Below are positions 48,479-57,742 of a stretch of 64,000 nt of DNA, one piece after another. Below the pieces are notes generated by a model. That model was not told the DNA's origin, made no database searches, and was given only the letters and a program-made list of their open reading frames with translations. The DNA comes from an uncultured Bacteroidia bacterium (lineage in GTDB: Bacteria > Bacteroidota > Bacteroidia > Bacteroidales > F082). A program made the translations under genes and the position numbers. The stretch's first letter is position 1; each line of letters starts with the position of its first letter. The DNA lies in contig CACZZO010000005.1 in the NCBI GenBank assembly GCA_902785755.1, positions 124,001 through 188,000 of the forward strand, read 5' to 3'.

Positions 48479-49066
48479 TCAATACGTCAACGTCATATTG
48501 TTGGCAACCATCATCTTACGCAAGTTGATCAAGGCGTAGCGCATACGGCCCAGTGCCGTGTTGATGCTCACGTTGGTGATGTCGGCGATGTCCTTGAAAC
48601 TCATGTCGTCGAAGATGCGCATCCGCAACACCTCGCGCTGCTCGTCGGGAAGGAAGGCGATCATGCGGTGAAGGTCGGAGTGAACTTGGTCCACGATCAT
48701 GCCCTGCTCGACGGAATGGTCGGTAATCGGCACGTTGTCGATGTAGTTGTAGTCCTCGCTCGACGACTCCACCGTGGGAATGCGGTTCTCCTTGCGAAAA
48801 TGGTCGATGACAAGGTTGTGGGCGATGCGCATGGCAAACTGCACAAAGCGTCCGTCGTCCTTGTAACCCTTCGACTTGACCGTTTGGATAATCTTGACGA
48901 AAGTATCCTGAAAGACATCATCAGCCAACTGCTTGTCTTTCACGAGCGTGAGTATGTAGGAATAAACTTGTTTCTGGTATCTACCAATCAATAATTCAAA
49001 ACTGTGAACATCACCGTCCTGGTAACGTTCAATCAATTCTTTGTCGCTTTTCACTATGTTGGACAT
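48479..49066 (-). CDS. RNA polymerase sigma factor, ECF type
   Basis: A 195-residue sigma-70-family factor of the ECF group. Region 2 carries DVFQDTFVKIIQTV, and FVQFAMRIAHNLVIDHFRK is typical. Region 4 is LPDEQREVLRMRIFDDMSFKDIADITNVSINTALGRMRYAL (residues about 137-175). The ATG at 49066 (MSNIVKSDKELIERYQDGD) is chosen because GGGGGA lies about 6 nt upstream; an in-frame start at 49093 is possible. No anti-sigma factor gene is adjacent, so its signal is unknown. Confidence 0.88.
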   Translation of the reverse strand: MSNIVKSDKELIERYQDGDVHSFELLIGRYQKQVYSYILTLVKDKQLADDVFQDTFVKIIQTVKSKGYKDDGRFVQFAMRIAHNLVIDHFRKENRIPTVESSSEDYNYIDNVPITDHSVEQGMIVDQVHSDLHRMIAFLPDEQREVLRMRIFDDMSFKDIADITNVSINTALGRMRYALINLRKMMVANNMTLTY

Positions 49067-49170
49067 CAGGTCCCCCTTTCTTTGTACACTCATCTAAGTG
49101 CTTGTTAATAAAGGGTATAAATCTTTCGATAGCGTCTCTCCTATTGATTAGTTAGTGAATTTTTACACCG

Positions 49171-49199
49171 CAAAGATACGGATTTTTTGAATTGGCAAG
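49171..49199 (-). promoter_or_regulatory. Candidate promoter for the sigma factor gene
   Basis: On the minus strand TATCTTTG (49171-49178) followed by CGG matches the -7 element. A partial -33 (CTTG, 49196-49199) is 17 bp upstream. The leader would be about 100 nt. Confidence 0.5.
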
Positions 49200-49238
49200 T
49201 GTATTTTCCGATTTTTTTTGCTTGGCGTGACAATAAAT

Positions 49239-52202
49239 CTATTTGTTTTCTATCGGATAAGCCTCATAAAGAATATCATGCAAAACGGTGCGAACACCCG
49301 TGCTCACCAACCTATTTGGTTCGGCATCGGGATAGACGCGGTTCGACAAGAATATGATAATCAAATCGTTGTCAGGGTCGGCCCAAACGAAAGTACCTGT
49401 GAAACCCGTATGTCCAAAGCCCTTCATCGAGCCTTTTTTGGAAGCGGTGCATGTGCCTTTCTTCTCAAGCGGCAACTTGTCAAAACCGATGCCACGGCGG
49501 TTGCTGTTGGTAGCGGCAAAGGGTGCCTTGGTGAAGTAGCGAACCGTTTCCGGCTTCAAATAGCGCACACCATTGTAGACACCTTCATCTAAAAGCATTT
49601 GCATCAGTACCGCAAGGTCGTGGGCGTTGGCGAACAGCCCCGCATGACCCGCCACACCGCCCATCATGGCAGCAGCTTGGTCGTGGACGTCGCCCCAAAT
49701 CAACTGGCGACGAAAAACGGTGTCGTTCTCGGTCGGGGCAATCTGCTCGCGGGTGAAGTGGCTCAACGGCTTGTAGCAGATGTGGTTCAACCCCATCGGG
49801 AAATAGAACTCTTGTTGCAGAAAATCCTCAATGTGCTGATTTGTAATTTGTTTCACGATTTTCGGGATGTAATAGAAGCCCATATCGCTGTACAAATACT
49901 TCTTCCTTCCCAACGCAGTCTTGGAAACGGAATCGAAAATGCGGTCCTCATAATCATTAATTAGGTAGAGATTTTCGGCCACCCTAACATTATGGTTTTC
50001 ATCGATTTGGTCTCTGTAGAACTCAGGCATCGGGCCGTTTTCGTTCACCGTAACCTTAAAGAAAGGCACCCAAGCTTTCAGCCCCGCCTGATGGGTCATA
50101 ATCTCAATGAGTTTCAGCTTGCCATGTGGGTTGTTTTTCAAGTAAGGGAAAAAATCGGCCAAAGTCTTGTTCAAATCAATGAGTCCTTCATCGTATAACT
50201 TCATGATTGCCAGTGTCGAAGCGAAAATTTTTGTGCATGAGGCGATGTCATAAAGGTCGTCAGGCTGCACTTTATGTCCACCGCCGTAGGTAAAATTTCC
50301 GAAACACTTGTCGTACACCGTTTTACCATCCTTCATGGCCACGATTTGGCATCCCGGATAGGCTCTTTTTTGAATGCCCAACAAAGCGACGGAATCCAAT
50401 TTGGCGGCATATTTTGGTGGCATATTGCCAGCAGGCAACGATGTAACTTGCACATTTTCAGGTTGTACATTCTTGGAAGGAATCTCATTTTCAGGAAAAA
50501 CTTGCGTTTTCCTTTCGGGAAGCATAGCTACAATGCCGTCACCGCACTTGAACTTGCTCACTGAAACGGGCAGCGTGCCGTGGGCTTCCATCTCGCCCGA
50601 CAGCAATTTCACCACGGCATTTACCGCCGGCACTTCGTCCTGATAGGCCACCACCACACCCTTTACATTGTTGTTGATGCGGAACATGTCCAAGGCATAC
50701 GGACAAGCGAAAAGGTTGAGAATCACATCGTTCTGTGCCACAAGACGATTGAAGAACTTCACCGTTTCCTCCGTGATGCCGTAGTCTTTGTTGGCGAACA
50801 TCGACGTTTTCTCGATGTTGACCACCACCAAATCGAATTTTTCCAGTTTCTTCAGCCATTCCGCTGATTTTGAGGCGATATTGTCCTTTGCAACCACGAA
50901 AGAAGTGGTGCTGAAACCCTTTGCGACAAGTCCCTCGTTCACATCGTTTTTTGTGTTTCCGATGGTCACCACGGCGATTTTCTTGTTGTTTGCCAACGGA
51001 ATCACCTGATTTTCATTGCGAAGCAATGTGATAGCCTCATCATACAACTGCTGGCGCAAGTCCAAATATTGGCTCTTTTTCAAGTCGGTCATCAAATTGA
51101 CCGTGGGCGTTGGCTTGTAGTCATTCAAGCCCACACGATACTTGTAACGAAGGATTTTCTTGCAACTTTCCTCCAATCGCGCCGCCGCCTGTGGGTCGCG
51201 TTCTGCCGCCGACTTGATGGTCTTGATGGCGAAAGGCACATTGTGGGGCAAAATCAGCACATCGTTGCCCGCCATGAAAGCCGCGTAAGGCACGCTGTCA
51301 GGTTTCACTTTCTCCGAAACGCCTTTCATGTCGAGTCCATCGGTGAAAATCAGGCCTTCAAAACCCATCTCATCCTTCAACAGTTCGGTCACAACACCGT
51401 ATGAAAGCGAGGAAGAAGTGTTCTTAACTTTCTCAATGGCAGGGAAATACAAGTGTCCAACCATCGCACCGTTCACGCCGTTGGCAATCAGATGGCGGAA
51501 AGGCGCCAATTCAATGTCGCGCACTTCGTCAATCGTCCTCGTGACCGTAGGCAAAGTCATGTGTGAATCGGTGGCCGTGTTGCCATGACCTGGGAAATGT
51601 TTCATGCTGGTAATCAGTCCCTTGCTTTGCATACCTAAGGCATACGCCGCGCCTTTTTCACCCACTTTTTCAGGGTCTTCGCCAAAACTGCGCATTCCAA
51701 TCACGGGGTTGGCCGCATTGGAATTGACATCAACGACAGGAGCGAAATTCACATGGATACCCATGCGCTGGCATTGCTCTGCCACCTGCTGTCCCATCCT
51801 GTAAATCAATTCGTTATCATCTATCGCACCCAAAGTCATCTGATATGGATAAGCGATGGTTTTCTTCACGCGCATGGCCAATCCCCATTCCGCGTCAATG
51901 CTGACCATCAACGGCGTTTTCGCCAATGCCTGCCACGCATTGGTTTGGTTCACCTGAGCCTCGGCATCGGCGCGGAAAAAACACACGCCACCGATGTTGT
52001 ACTGTTTGATGTACTTCGCCACTTCCTCATAAAAAGGTTTGTCGGGCTGGTTGGCACGCAAACAGATCAACTGGCCCACGCGCTGCTCCAAACTAAGGCT
52101 GTTATACACCGAATCCACCCAACGCGATTCCGCATCTTGGGCAATACTATGGCCAAATGCAAAGGCCAAAGCACAAAGAACTACATACTTAAATCTATTC
52201 AT
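49239..52202 (-). CDS. GH3 glycosidase fused to a beta-lactamase-type serine hydrolase
   Basis: A 987-residue exported fusion protein. After the signal peptide (MNRFKYVVLCALAFAFG, cleavage near AQ) residues about 30-370 form a glycoside hydrolase family 3 domain of the NagZ type: MVSIDAEWGLAMR, NFAPVVDVNSN, KHFPGHGNTATDSHM (from 201) and IFTDGLDMKGV. A GH3 C-terminal domain follows to about 590. Residues about 610-985 are a beta-lactamase/penicillin-binding fold with SCTK (Ser655, Lys658) and a YSDMGFY tyrosine motif. Such fusions occur in Bacteroidetes and probably act in cell-wall recycling. Periplasmic. Confidence 0.9.
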   Translation of the reverse strand: MNRFKYVVLCALAFAFGHSIAQDAESRWVDSVYNSLSLEQRVGQLICLRANQPDKPFYEEVAKYIKQYNIGGVCFFRADAEAQVNQTNAWQALAKTPLMVSIDAEWGLAMRVKKTIAYPYQMTLGAIDDNELIYRMGQQVAEQCQRMGIHVNFAPVVDVNSNAANPVIGMRSFGEDPEKVGEKGAAYALGMQSKGLITSMKHFPGHGNTATDSHMTLPTVTRTIDEVRDIELAPFRHLIANGVNGAMVGHLYFPAIEKVKNTSSSLSYGVVTELLKDEMGFEGLIFTDGLDMKGVSEKVKPDSVPYAAFMAGNDVLILPHNVPFAIKTIKSAAERDPQAAARLEESCKKILRYKYRVGLNDYKPTPTVNLMTDLKKSQYLDLRQQLYDEAITLLRNENQVIPLANNKKIAVVTIGNTKNDVNEGLVAKGFSTTSFVVAKDNIASKSAEWLKKLEKFDLVVVNIEKTSMFANKDYGITEETVKFFNRLVAQNDVILNLFACPYALDMFRINNNVKGVVVAYQDEVPAVNAVVKLLSGEMEAHGTLPVSVSKFKCGDGIVAMLPERKTQVFPENEIPSKNVQPENVQVTSLPAGNMPPKYAAKLDSVALLGIQKRAYPGCQIVAMKDGKTVYDKCFGNFTYGGGHKVQPDDLYDIASCTKIFASTLAIMKLYDEGLIDLNKTLADFFPYLKNNPHGKLKLIEIMTHQAGLKAWVPFFKVTVNENGPMPEFYRDQIDENHNVRVAENLYLINDYEDRIFDSVSKTALGRKKYLYSDMGFYYIPKIVKQITNQHIEDFLQQEFYFPMGLNHICYKPLSHFTREQIAPTENDTVFRRQLIWGDVHDQAAAMMGGVAGHAGLFANAHDLAVLMQMLLDEGVYNGVRYLKPETVRYFTKAPFAATNSNRRGIGFDKLPLEKKGTCTASKKGSMKGFGHTGFTGTFVWADPDNDLIIIFLSNRVYPDAEPNRLVSTGVRTVLHDILYEAYPIENK

Positions 52203-52215
52203 AACTATATAATTT

Positions 52216-53043
52216 TCAATTTTTTAAATTATTCAATATCAACCATTCCTTCAACTCTTTCCAATCGTATGGTTTGCACACAATCATATTGTCTTTATCC
52301 AAAACGAATACGGTAGGCGTGGAACTGACATGGTAATCCCAAAAGGCCTTGCCTTCCCAGCGTAGTTCATCATAGAAATGGAATCCGGGCAGACGCATTT
52401 TTTTTACGGCTCTTTCCACATCATCCTGATTTTCAGCTAAAGCAAATGTAACTAATTCAAAATCAGATTTTAAATCAAGATTCTTGCGTATCTGCACCAA
52501 GAAATCATGGCAATATTCGCAATCCGTTGACCAAAAAAAGACAATACAGTATTTGGCTTGCGAACCATAAAGATGGAACGACTTATCATCAATTGTAACG
52601 CCCAAATAATCAGGGGCTTTGACACCAACCTTTACTCTTTGATATGGCTCAGTGATGGAATCAAGTCGCAGACCTTCTTTCATTGAAACTTCTCCTTCAA
52701 GTAACATAGGATAATTTAGCAGATAATCAACGACTTGCGTTCTTCCAATATTCGTATAACCATTCAAGGCAAATTCGAGAATGTACTCATAATATTTCAT
52801 ATTGACCTTAGCTTTACCAAGAACTACAGACAAACCCGCAATCGACAGACTATCAAAACGTTGTTCGTCGCCATCAGTAAACGAATAGAAATAATTGACC
52901 AATTTGTCCGACAGTGTTTTGCTTGAAATCAATGCAGTGTCGGAGAAATCCACATCTTTCCAATAGTCTTCCAACGTATGGTTTTGTGCCCTCGCCGAAA
53001 ACGCAATTAAAAATACTAATACGATATTGATTAACTTTTTCAT
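52216..53043 (-). CDS. Exported thioredoxin-fold protein
   Basis: A 275-residue exported protein with signal peptide MKKLINIVLVFLIAFSARAQ. The C-terminal 140 residues are a TlpA/AhpC-type thioredoxin fold: VGVKAPDYLGVTIDD, then FFWSTDCEYCHDF with a CEYC active site, and STPTVFVLDKDN with the cis-proline loop. The N-terminal 130 residues (helical, with FALNGYTNIGRTQVVDYLL) resemble the DUF5106-type domain found before TlpA domains in Bacteroidetes. Likely a periplasmic thiol-disulfide oxidoreductase. It lies 13 bp upstream of the GH3 gene on the same strand. Confidence 0.82.
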   Translation of the reverse strand: MKKLINIVLVFLIAFSARAQNHTLEDYWKDVDFSDTALISSKTLSDKLVNYFYSFTDGDEQRFDSLSIAGLSVVLGKAKVNMKYYEYILEFALNGYTNIGRTQVVDYLLNYPMLLEGEVSMKEGLRLDSITEPYQRVKVGVKAPDYLGVTIDDKSFHLYGSQAKYCIVFFWSTDCEYCHDFLVQIRKNLDLKSDFELVTFALAENQDDVERAVKKMRLPGFHFYDELRWEGKAFWDYHVSSTPTVFVLDKDNMIVCKPYDWKELKEWLILNNLKN

Positions 53044-53066
53044 TTTCTATTATTTACATCATTTTA

Positions 53067-53663
53067 TTACAAGTCCAACTTCAACTGAATAGCCATATTG
53101 AAAGTCATCCTATGAAGCGGTGTTGTGCCATAATCTGCGATGGCTTGTTTGTGTTCTTTCGTGGGATAGCCCTTGTTTTTCTTCCAATTGTAAACGGGAT
53201 ATTGCTCCCCATATTGTTCCATCATCATATCCCTTGTGGTCTTTGCCAAAATTGAAGCCGCCGCAATCGATTGATACTTAGCGTCCCCACCCACAATGCA
53301 GACATGTTTCACCTTTTTGTAAGGATTGAAGCGGTTGCCGTCAATCAGAAGCAATTCAGGTTGAAGTGTTAGTTTATCTAAAGCCCTGTGCATCGCTAAG
53401 AATGAGGCATTTAGGATATTGATTTCGTCAATCTCTTGAGCCGTGACTATCCCTATGCCGTAAGTCAATGCCTCCTTCATCACCAATTCGCGCAATTGCA
53501 TCCTTTTTTTCTCCGTAAGTTGCTTGGAATCATTGAGTTCTGGGTAATCGGCATCATTTTTCAGAATCACGGCAGCGGCCACCACTGGACCTGCCAAACA
53601 TCCGCGTCCAGCCTCGTCGCAGCCAGCCTCAATCTTGTCCGAATAATGCGTCAGTAACCCCAT
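53067..53663 (-). CDS. rnhB: Ribonuclease HII
   Basis: A 198-residue RNase HII that cuts the RNA strand of RNA-DNA hybrids. The metal-binding motif [19 protein letters not shown] is intact, and LLIDGNRF and [14 protein letters not shown] are typical. The length is normal. It starts 3 bp downstream of the stop of the DUF6427 gene, and with purD forms a compact minus-strand operon. Confidence 0.95.
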   Translation of the reverse strand: MGLLTHYSDKIEAGCDEAGRGCLAGPVVAAAVILKNDADYPELNDSKQLTEKKRMQLRELVMKEALTYGIGIVTAQEIDEINILNASFLAMHRALDKLTLQPELLLIDGNRFNPYKKVKHVCIVGGDAKYQSIAAASILAKTTRDMMMEQYGEQYPVYNWKKNKGYPTKEHKQAIADYGTTPLHRMTFNMAIQLKLDL

Positions 53664-53666
53664 GAT

Positions 53667-54650
53667 TTATAGGAAATTAAAGTAGTAATGATTGGCAAAA
53701 ACCAAAATGAGGAATAGTGTCAGGAACAGATTAGCCCAACCCGTATTGCCGATATAGGAGAAAGCGTATGAAATCAAGATAGATAACACAATGAAAATCA
53801 GTCCGTTCATCAGGATGTTGCCGCCCAAGAATAACAGCAAAACCGCAAAAATGAACATAATTGTTATCATTGAAATCTTGGTTCGCACAGCAACCGTTTT
53901 TTCAAAAGTCGCATTGACACTACCGAAAAGCAAGAAGGCTGTCGGAACTACAAGCAGCAACAACATGCTGATATTCTTTATGTTAAACCCATTAATCGAG
54001 AATTGGTTTGAAGTGAAATAATCGCGATAGCCCGACCACACCGAAAGCAAGTCGCCGAACAGATAGACCCCCAAGAAATAAAGGAAATACACGAAAAGAA
54101 AGCCCACAATGGGTATCAATTGCAAGCGGAGAGTGCCTTTTTTGGCTACGGGAAGCACAATTATTGACCACAAAATCAACACAATAGATGGAAAATAGCA
54201 CATTGAGGCCAAAGCGATCAAGATTCCGGCATCTGCCAACCCCAATTCAGGTTTGGGCGCAAGGTGGACGGAAAAATATGCGCGTAACATCAACAGAATG
54301 AAGAGTGTAGCCAATGCAAATGGATAAAAAGTCGTCTGCGTGTTGGTAAGGCTCATCAGCAAAACGAAAACGAAAGCCCCCATCGTGCTCACCTTTCCCA
54401 CAATCTGATGGTCAACGAGTATTGCATTGAAAATCAGGGTTTCAAACGCCAAAAGAAGGAAAGCGAATGTGATTTGTGCGTAGGTCGAGAAATCTAAAAC
54501 TCCGTTTATTAAATTGAAAATGGGCGTGACAGGTTTTTCCAAACCAGACGGAACCTTCCCCGCCACGAAAGCAGGAATCCATAGGGCAATCGCCAACAAC
54601 GCAATCACCACATACTGAATGGCATAACTCTGTCTGAAAAACTTAATCAT
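53667..54650 (-). CDS. DUF6427-like polytopic membrane protein
   Basis: A 327-residue protein with about ten transmembrane segments and very little soluble part. The pattern (MIKFFRQSYAIQYVVI at the start, ILVFANHYYFNFL at the end, position next to purD and rnhB) fits the DUF6427 family of Bacteroidetes. Function is unknown. The ATG overlaps the purD stop by 4 bp (ATGA arrangement), so the two are translationally coupled. Confidence 0.7.
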   Translation of the reverse strand: MIKFFRQSYAIQYVVIALLAIALWIPAFVAGKVPSGLEKPVTPIFNLINGVLDFSTYAQITFAFLLLAFETLIFNAILVDHQIVGKVSTMGAFVFVLLMSLTNTQTTFYPFALATLFILLMLRAYFSVHLAPKPELGLADAGILIALASMCYFPSIVLILWSIIVLPVAKKGTLRLQLIPIVGFLFVYFLYFLGVYLFGDLLSVWSGYRDYFTSNQFSINGFNIKNISMLLLLVVPTAFLLFGSVNATFEKTVAVRTKISMITIMFIFAVLLLFLGGNILMNGLIFIVLSILISYAFSYIGNTGWANLFLTLFLILVFANHYYFNFL

Positions 54651-56017
54651 TGCAATTGCATCAAATCAAGTCCAATGTCATGTCGATAATTAACGCCCTC
54701 AAAATGAATCTTTTCCACTTCGCGATAGGCTTTGGTTCTCGCCTCCTCGATGGAACTACCGTGTGCAGTGACCGCAATCACGCGACCGCCCGATGTAACC
54801 ACTTCGTTATCAGCGTTAAATGCTGTTCCGGCATGGAAAGCGACAACATCTTTCAAGCCTTCCAATCCGCTCATTTTTTTGCCTTTTTCGTAGGCTTCGG
54901 GATAGCCGCCTGAAACCATCATCACCGTTACTGCGGTTTTGTCGCTTTTGGCATAGCGAACCTCGTTCAAGCGACCGTCGGCGCAGGCAAAGAGCAGGTC
55001 GGCAAAGTCGCCCTCAATGCGGGTCATCACGGCCTCAGTTTCAGGGTCGCCCATGCGCACGTTGTATTCAATGACGTAAGGATTGCCACCATCGTTCATC
55101 AAACCCAAGAAAATGAAGCCTTTATAGTCGATGCCTTCGGCTTTCAAGCCGTTCAAAGTGGGTTTCACGATACGTTCTTCCACCCTGTTCAGGAAGTCGG
55201 GCGTGCAGAACGGCACTGGCGAAACCGCGCCCATTCCACCCGTGTTGAGGCCCGTGTCGCCGTCGCAGATGCGTTTGTAATCCTTGGCCTCGGGCAGCAA
55301 AACGTAATGCTCGCCGTCAGTCAAGACAAAGACCGAAACCTCGATGCCTTTGAGGAATTCCTCGATGACCACAGTGGATGAAGCCGCACCGAATTTGCCG
55401 TTGAGCATCTTCGCAAGTTCGTCCTTGGCTTCTTGCAAATCGTTGAGAATCAGCACACCTTTTCCTGCGGCAAGGCCATCTGCTTTCAAAACGTAAGGAG
55501 CCTTCACGCTTTCGAGGAACTTGTAGCCTTCATCAAGATTGTCTTTATTGACTTTGAGGCACTTTGCCGTTGGAACGCCGTATTTTTCCATAAAGTCCTT
55601 GGCGAAGGCCTTGCTGCCTTCGAGTTGCGCGCCGCGCTTGTCGGGACCAATAATCTTGATGGCTTTCAAAGCCTCATCATTCTTGAAGAAATCCACGATG
55701 CCGTCCACCAAAGGCTGCTCCGGACCGACCACGACAAGGTTAATCTCTTGCTTCAAGCAGAAGTCTTTTACCGCCTCGAAATCAGAAAGTTTCAAGTTTA
55801 CATTTGTGCCTACTTGCGCCGTTCCGGCATTGCCAGGAGCAATGAATATGTGTGCTCCTTCGCCTTGGGCCAATTTCCACGCCAAAGCGTGTTCGCGGCC
55901 ACCTGAGCCGAGAACCAAAATGTTGCGGCGCACCGCAGTGATATGCTGCCCTTGGATTGCTTTCCAATCCAAAGCATCTTTTTCATTGTCAGCGGGATAC
56001 ATTATAATCTTTTCCAT
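54647..56017 (-). CDS. purD: Phosphoribosylamine-glycine ligase
   Basis: A 456-residue ATP-grasp enzyme of purine synthesis (GAR synthetase). Motifs: NILVLGSGGREHALAWKL, VVVGPEQPLVDGIVDFF, VLKADGLAAGKGVLI, and GGMGAVSPVPF. The frame starts with ATG at 56017, giving about 31 residues more than usual before NILVLG. The usual N-terminus would need the GTG at 55933 (VRRNILVLG); which is used cannot be decided from sequence. First gene of the purD-DUF6427-rnhB group. Confidence 0.93.
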   Translation of the reverse strand: MEKIIMYPADNEKDALDWKAIQGQHITAVRRNILVLGSGGREHALAWKLAQGEGAHIFIAPGNAGTAQVGTNVNLKLSDFEAVKDFCLKQEINLVVVGPEQPLVDGIVDFFKNDEALKAIKIIGPDKRGAQLEGSKAFAKDFMEKYGVPTAKCLKVNKDNLDEGYKFLESVKAPYVLKADGLAAGKGVLILNDLQEAKDELAKMLNGKFGAASSTVVIEEFLKGIEVSVFVLTDGEHYVLLPEAKDYKRICDGDTGLNTGGMGAVSPVPFCTPDFLNRVEERIVKPTLNGLKAEGIDYKGFIFLGLMNDGGNPYVIEYNVRMGDPETEAVMTRIEGDFADLLFACADGRLNEVRYAKSDKTAVTVMMVSGGYPEAYEKGKKMSGLEGLKDVVAFHAGTAFNADNEVVTSGGRVIAVTAHGSSIEEARTKAYREVEKIHFEGVNYRHDIGLDLMQLQ

Positions 56018-56024
56018 TTTATTT

Positions 56025-56085
56025 TACTATGACTTGTAACTATGACCATGACAACTTTAACGGTTGTCAGGGACTTTAACATTTA
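56025..56085. repeat. Word repeat between the four-helix gene and purD
   Basis: ACTATGACTTGTAACTATGACC and the hairpin GACAACTTTAACGGTTGTC (arms GACAAC/GTTGTC) followed by GGGACTTTAAC. Related words (GGTCATTGTCATAGTCACTG) occur at 56497-56530. No gene. Confidence 0.45.
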
Positions 56086-56454
56086 TTATTCGTTTATACT
56101 AATAAGTCGGATTGTTTGAATCAACCCTGTTATTCTTTTTTCTATCGATTGCACTTTTTCCAAGGCTTTCTCAAAGTCATCTTTCTGAATATACCCTAAT
56201 CTGACTGCTATTTCCAATTGGGTTTCAACCTCGTATGAAGACCCCAAGGAAAACTCAAGAAAGTGGGCAAATTCATTCACAGATCTTCTTGAACAGCCTT
56301 CTGCAATGTTTGAAGGAATAGAAACCGCCGCTCTTTGTAATTGGTCGCATAAAGCATAAGTTTCCTTCTTGGGAAAATTTTCAGTCATTTTATAGATGTT
56401 GATGGAAAAATCAACACCATCAATCCACACATCATAATTTCTGAAATTTCTCAT
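56086..56454 (-). CDS. Four-helix-bundle protein (S23/IVS-like)
   Basis: A 122-residue protein of the S23/intervening-sequence four-helix-bundle family: FRNYDVWIDGVDFSINIYKM, then CDQLQRAAVSIPSNIAEGCSRRSVNEFAHFLEFSLGSSYEVETQLEIA (read across about 40-95). This is the full typical length. Function is unknown; they are often single genes scattered in Bacteroidetes genomes. It lies between the glycosyltransferase and purD with repeat words on both sides. Confidence 0.9.
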   Translation of the reverse strand: MRNFRNYDVWIDGVDFSINIYKMTENFPKKETYALCDQLQRAAVSIPSNIAEGCSRRSVNEFAHFLEFSLGSSYEVETQLEIAVRLGYIQKDDFEKALEKVQSIEKRITGLIQTIRLISINE

Positions 56455-56513
56455 TTATTTCTAATTTATTGATTTTAACTATTTTATCACGGTTGATACG
56501 GTCATTGTCATAG

Positions 56514-57644
56514 TCACTGGTCATTGTCAAGTGCTTTAATCAAACAGTTCCAAATTCCTTCAGCAGCCAAGTCCCAAGAGAAATCCTTGGCGCGTTCCCT
56601 GCCCTTCTCTATCAAGGCTTCGCGGACATTTTCGTCGAGCATTTCGGTCATGCCTTCGGCGATGGAGGCCTCGCTGAATGGGTCAACAAGCAAAGCCGCG
56701 TCGTCGGCCACTTCGGGCATGGAGGTCACATTGGAGGTGATGACGGGTGTTTCGCACCTGAATGCCTCCAAAATCGGGATGCCAAAGCCCTCGAAATAAG
56801 ACACATACACCGATGCCAAAGCCGCTGCCGTCACCAAGTGCAAGTCCTCGGCACGCAAGCGACCGGCAAATACAACCTCGTCCTTGAAGCGCATTTGGCT
56901 GTATGCCTGATCAATCGGCTCCGACCACCAACGCTTCTCCCCTACAATCAGCAACTTGACATTGGACGGCGTTTGCGACTTGAACAAATCAAAGGCCGTG
57001 AACAGCCGCGCCAAGTTCTTTCGCGGATGCAACGAACCGACAAACATAAAGAAAGGATTGCCCTCCGTGTATTTCGCACGAATGGCCTCTTGCTCCTCTT
57101 CAGAAATCGGTGCAAACTTCTCATTCACACCGTTATAGGCCACATCTATCTTCTTCGGGTCGATGCCGTAGCTGTCCACAATGTCTTGTTTCGAGAACTC
57201 CGAAACCGTCACGATGCGCTTCGCTTTTCGGGCAAATTTCGGGAAGAATGTCTTGTAGTGCCAAAGATGGATTTTCGGCATGTCCTTGGGAAAATGCTCG
57301 AAGTTAAGGTCATGGAACTGAGCTACTTGCTGCACATCGGAACGAAGGCTCAAATAGCCGTCGGGCGAGAAAAACAAATCGGGTTGTATTTGTTTCAAAG
57401 CCTTCTTGACCGAAAACTCGAAGAACCAGATGAACAGGAACGGATGCCGCGCCTGCGGAAACAGTACGATGGGCTTCACATTGTCGCCAAAAAGGAACAT
57501 CGGGTCGGGCTGGCGGTCGAAAATGAAATAAAACTCCACTTCGGGATGGTTTTTCACCATGCGACGCAGGGTTTCGTAGGCCACCCATCCAATGCCTTCA
57601 AGCCTGTCTTTCAGCAACAAACGTGTATTTACAGCGATTTTCAT
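56514..57644 (-). CDS. Glycosyltransferase, GT4 type
   Basis: A 376-residue GT-B-fold glycosyltransferase. The start MKIAVNTRLLLKDRLEGIG at the ATG 57644 is family-like; a start at 57707 would add a hydrophobic stretch that crosses the promoter region. The donor-binding region is FGIPILEAFRCETPVITSN with FVGSLHPRKNLARL upstream. Probably adds a sugar in cell-surface polysaccharide or glycoprotein assembly, using a nucleotide sugar. No other surface-polysaccharide genes are adjacent. The gene diverges from the glycosidase gene at 57743. Confidence 0.88.
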   Translation of the reverse strand: MKIAVNTRLLLKDRLEGIGWVAYETLRRMVKNHPEVEFYFIFDRQPDPMFLFGDNVKPIVLFPQARHPFLFIWFFEFSVKKALKQIQPDLFFSPDGYLSLRSDVQQVAQFHDLNFEHFPKDMPKIHLWHYKTFFPKFARKAKRIVTVSEFSKQDIVDSYGIDPKKIDVAYNGVNEKFAPISEEEQEAIRAKYTEGNPFFMFVGSLHPRKNLARLFTAFDLFKSQTPSNVKLLIVGEKRWWSEPIDQAYSQMRFKDEVVFAGRLRAEDLHLVTAAALASVYVSYFEGFGIPILEAFRCETPVITSNVTSMPEVADDAALLVDPFSEASIAEGMTEMLDENVREALIEKGRERAKDFSWDLAAEGIWNCLIKALDNDQ

Positions 57645-57685
57645 TATCCAAAATAATATAGGTGCAAATCCTAAGAAATGCAGCG

Positions 57686-57721
57686 CAAAGATAGTAAATT
57701 CGCTCACATTTCTTATTTTTG
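57686..57721. promoter_or_regulatory. Divergent promoter region
   Basis: Minus strand TATCTTTG (57686-57693) points at the glycosyltransferase, and plus strand TATTTTTG (57714-57721) points at the glycosidase. Both match TAnnTTTG; neither has a clear -33 element. They overlap within 36 bp, so expression may be linked or competing. Confidence 0.5.
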
Positions 57722-57742
57722 CTGCTTGAAAATTTCGGCATT